The notes beneath the pieces were generated by a model. It did no database searches, was not told the origin of the DNA, and saw nothing but the letters and a program-made list of their open reading frames with translations. This document shows, in pieces, positions 15,282 through 16,304 of a DNA stretch of 16,304 bases. How positions within the stretch are numbered: position 1 is the first letter of the stretch; the number at the start of each line of letters is the position of its first letter. Both the position numbers and the translations under genes were made by a program. Source of the DNA: Wohlfahrtiimonas sp. (lineage in GTDB: Bacteria; Pseudomonadota; Gammaproteobacteria; Cardiobacteriales; Wohlfahrtiimonadaceae); contig JASLHB010000067.1 in the NCBI GenBank assembly GCA_030149965.1, positions 1 to 16,304 of the forward strand, given 5' to 3'.

Positions 15282-16304
15282 CTATTGTGTGGCCTTTGTG
15301 CGTTTGCTTGTACGTTTAGGTGTAGATGATGTTTCTGTTTTATATTCAATCAATGGTGCGGACTTTTCAATGATTTGTGGGCGATCAATGATCACTTTAG
15401 CCACATTTTCTTCTGATGGAATTTCGAACATTGTGTCTAACAAAGTAGATTCAATGATGCTGCGTAAACCACGTGCGCCCAATTTGCGTTGAATTGCCAA
15501 TTCAGCAATTGCTTTTAACGCTTCATCTGTGAAGTCCAATTCAACATCATCAGTTTCGAATAAGTATTCGAATTGCTTGATGATTGCATTTTTAGGCTGC
15601 GTTAATATATTAATCAATGCGGCTTCATCTAATTCTTCTAAAGTTGCAATAACAGGCAAGCGACCAATAAATTCAGGGATTAAACCATATTTAGTTAAAT
15701 CTTCTGCTTCTACTTGTGCAAATAACTCTGAAAGATTACGTTTTTCTTCAGATTCTTTCAATGCTGCGGTAAAGCCAATGCCGCCTTTATTTTGGCGCAT
15801 GCTGATAATTTTTTCTAAACCAGAGAATGCACCGCCACAAATGAATAGAATGTTGCGAGTATCAACATTGATCAATTCAGCATTAGGGTGTTTACGTCCA
15901 CCTTGCGGTGAAACAGCAGCCACAGTACCTTCAATGATTTTTAACAATGCTTGTTGAACGCCTTCGCCAGAAACATCACGTGTAATAGAAGGGTTATCGC
16001 TACGACGAGTGATCTTATCGATTTCATCGATATAGATAATGCCCGTTTGTGCGCGCTCCACATCAAAATCAGCATTTTGTAATAAACGCTGAACGATATT
16101 TTCAACATCTTCACCCACGTAACCAGCTTCTGTTAATGTTGTCGCATCTGCAATCGCAAAAGGCACATTCAACATTTTTGCCAATGTTTCAGCCAATAAT
16201 GTTTTACCTGAACCTGTTGGGCCGATTAACAAAATGTTACTTTTTGTCAATTCTACATAACTGCGCACTGTTTTAGATTCTAAGCGCTTGTAGTGATTAT
16301 AAAC
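15282..16304 (-). CDS. clpX: ATP-dependent Clp protease ATP-binding subunit ClpX, 5'-truncated by window edge
   Basis: The C-terminal 340 residues of ClpX, the AAA+ unfoldase that feeds tagged proteins to ClpP. The frame is open to the right edge (VYNHYKRL at the edge), so the zinc-binding domain of about 85-90 residues lies outside the window. In the visible part are Walker A GPTGSGKT (28-35), pore loop GYVG (61-64), Walker B IIYIDEID (89-96), SDNPSITRDVSGEGVQQALLK, the RKH substrate loop (137-139), the ClpP-docking IGF tripeptide (176-178) and sensor-2 GARGLRS (277-282). The IGF loop indicates that it partners ClpP. It ends in a short basic tail (PKRTSKRTKATQ). It heads the clpX-rnt-gshA-alx gene string; no internal start is needed. 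Confidence 0.96.
   Translation of the reverse strand, partial: VYNHYKRLESKTVRSYVELTKSNILLIGPTGSGKTLLAETLAKMLNVPFAIADATTLTEAGYVGEDVENIVQRLLQNADFDVERAQTGIIYIDEIDKITRRSDNPSITRDVSGEGVQQALLKIIEGTVAAVSPQGGRKHPNAELINVDTRNILFICGGAFSGLEKIISMRQNKGGIGFTAALKESEEKRNLSELFAQVEAEDLTKYGLIPEFIGRLPVIATLEELDEAALINILTQPKNAIIKQFEYLFETDDVELDFTDEALKAIAELAIQRKLGARGLRSIIESTLLDTMFEIPSEENVAKVIIDRPQIIEKSAPLIEYKTETSSTPKRTSKRTKATQ

Noticed and set aside
15529..15957. Open frame of 142 codons on the plus strand, antisense to clpX
   Set aside because: Fully overlaps the conserved AAA+ domain of ClpX and shows no motif of its own.
1..16304. Defence island, prophage, transposon, CRISPR or tRNA gene
   Set aside because: All genes are recognisable housekeeping or transport functions. 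No integrase, transposase, spaced direct repeats or cloverleaf was seen on reading both strands.

Overview
This is a stretch of ordinary, gene-dense, visibly AT-rich bacterial chromosome. The encoded proteins (TtcA, PgsA, GlnS, HisQ/HisM-like permeases, RNase T, GshA, ClpX, an Alx-type TerC protein) most resemble those of Gammaproteobacteria as I remember them. GlnRS together with RNase T and the proteobacterial GshA type fits that group. Low-GC lineages such as Cardiobacteriales/Ignatzschineria-like bacteria are possible, but I cannot fix the genus. I see no mobile elements, CRISPR arrays, rRNA or tRNA genes.

Layout. (1) At the left edge the start of ttcA (minus strand) diverges from a two-gene plus-strand operon: a MoeB/ThiF-type E1-like adenylyltransferase and an IscS-like cysteine desulfurase carrying an unrecognised C-terminal extension of about 120 residues. 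All three genes concern sulfur transfer or tRNA/cofactor thiolation. (2) Everything to the right is on the minus strand. pgsA converges on the desulfurase gene, and a perfect 24-bp palindrome covers both stop codons. (3) glnS, a HisQ-like permease and a HisM-like permease form a tight operon with no ATPase or binding protein in view. pgsA follows, with a good promoter of its own. (4) A membrane-fusion protein and an RND efflux pump form a two-gene operon. (5) An AzgA-type purine permease sits alone between two convincing Rho-independent terminators. (6) clpX, rnt, gshA and an alx/terC-type gene are packed with gaps of 2, 11 and 10 bp and end at a hairpin terminator. clpX runs off the right edge.

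How the genes fit together. The left cluster could supply persulfide sulfur: the desulfurase makes it, TtcA is a plausible consumer (E. coli TtcA uses IscS-derived sulfur), and the E1-like enzyme could activate a ThiS/MoaD-type carrier encoded elsewhere. The clpX operon joins protein quality control, RNA maturation, glutathione synthesis and a probable Mn/metal exporter, a stress-flavoured housekeeping group. The most unusual items are the extended cysteine desulfurase and its E1-like partner. The rest is housekeeping and transport.
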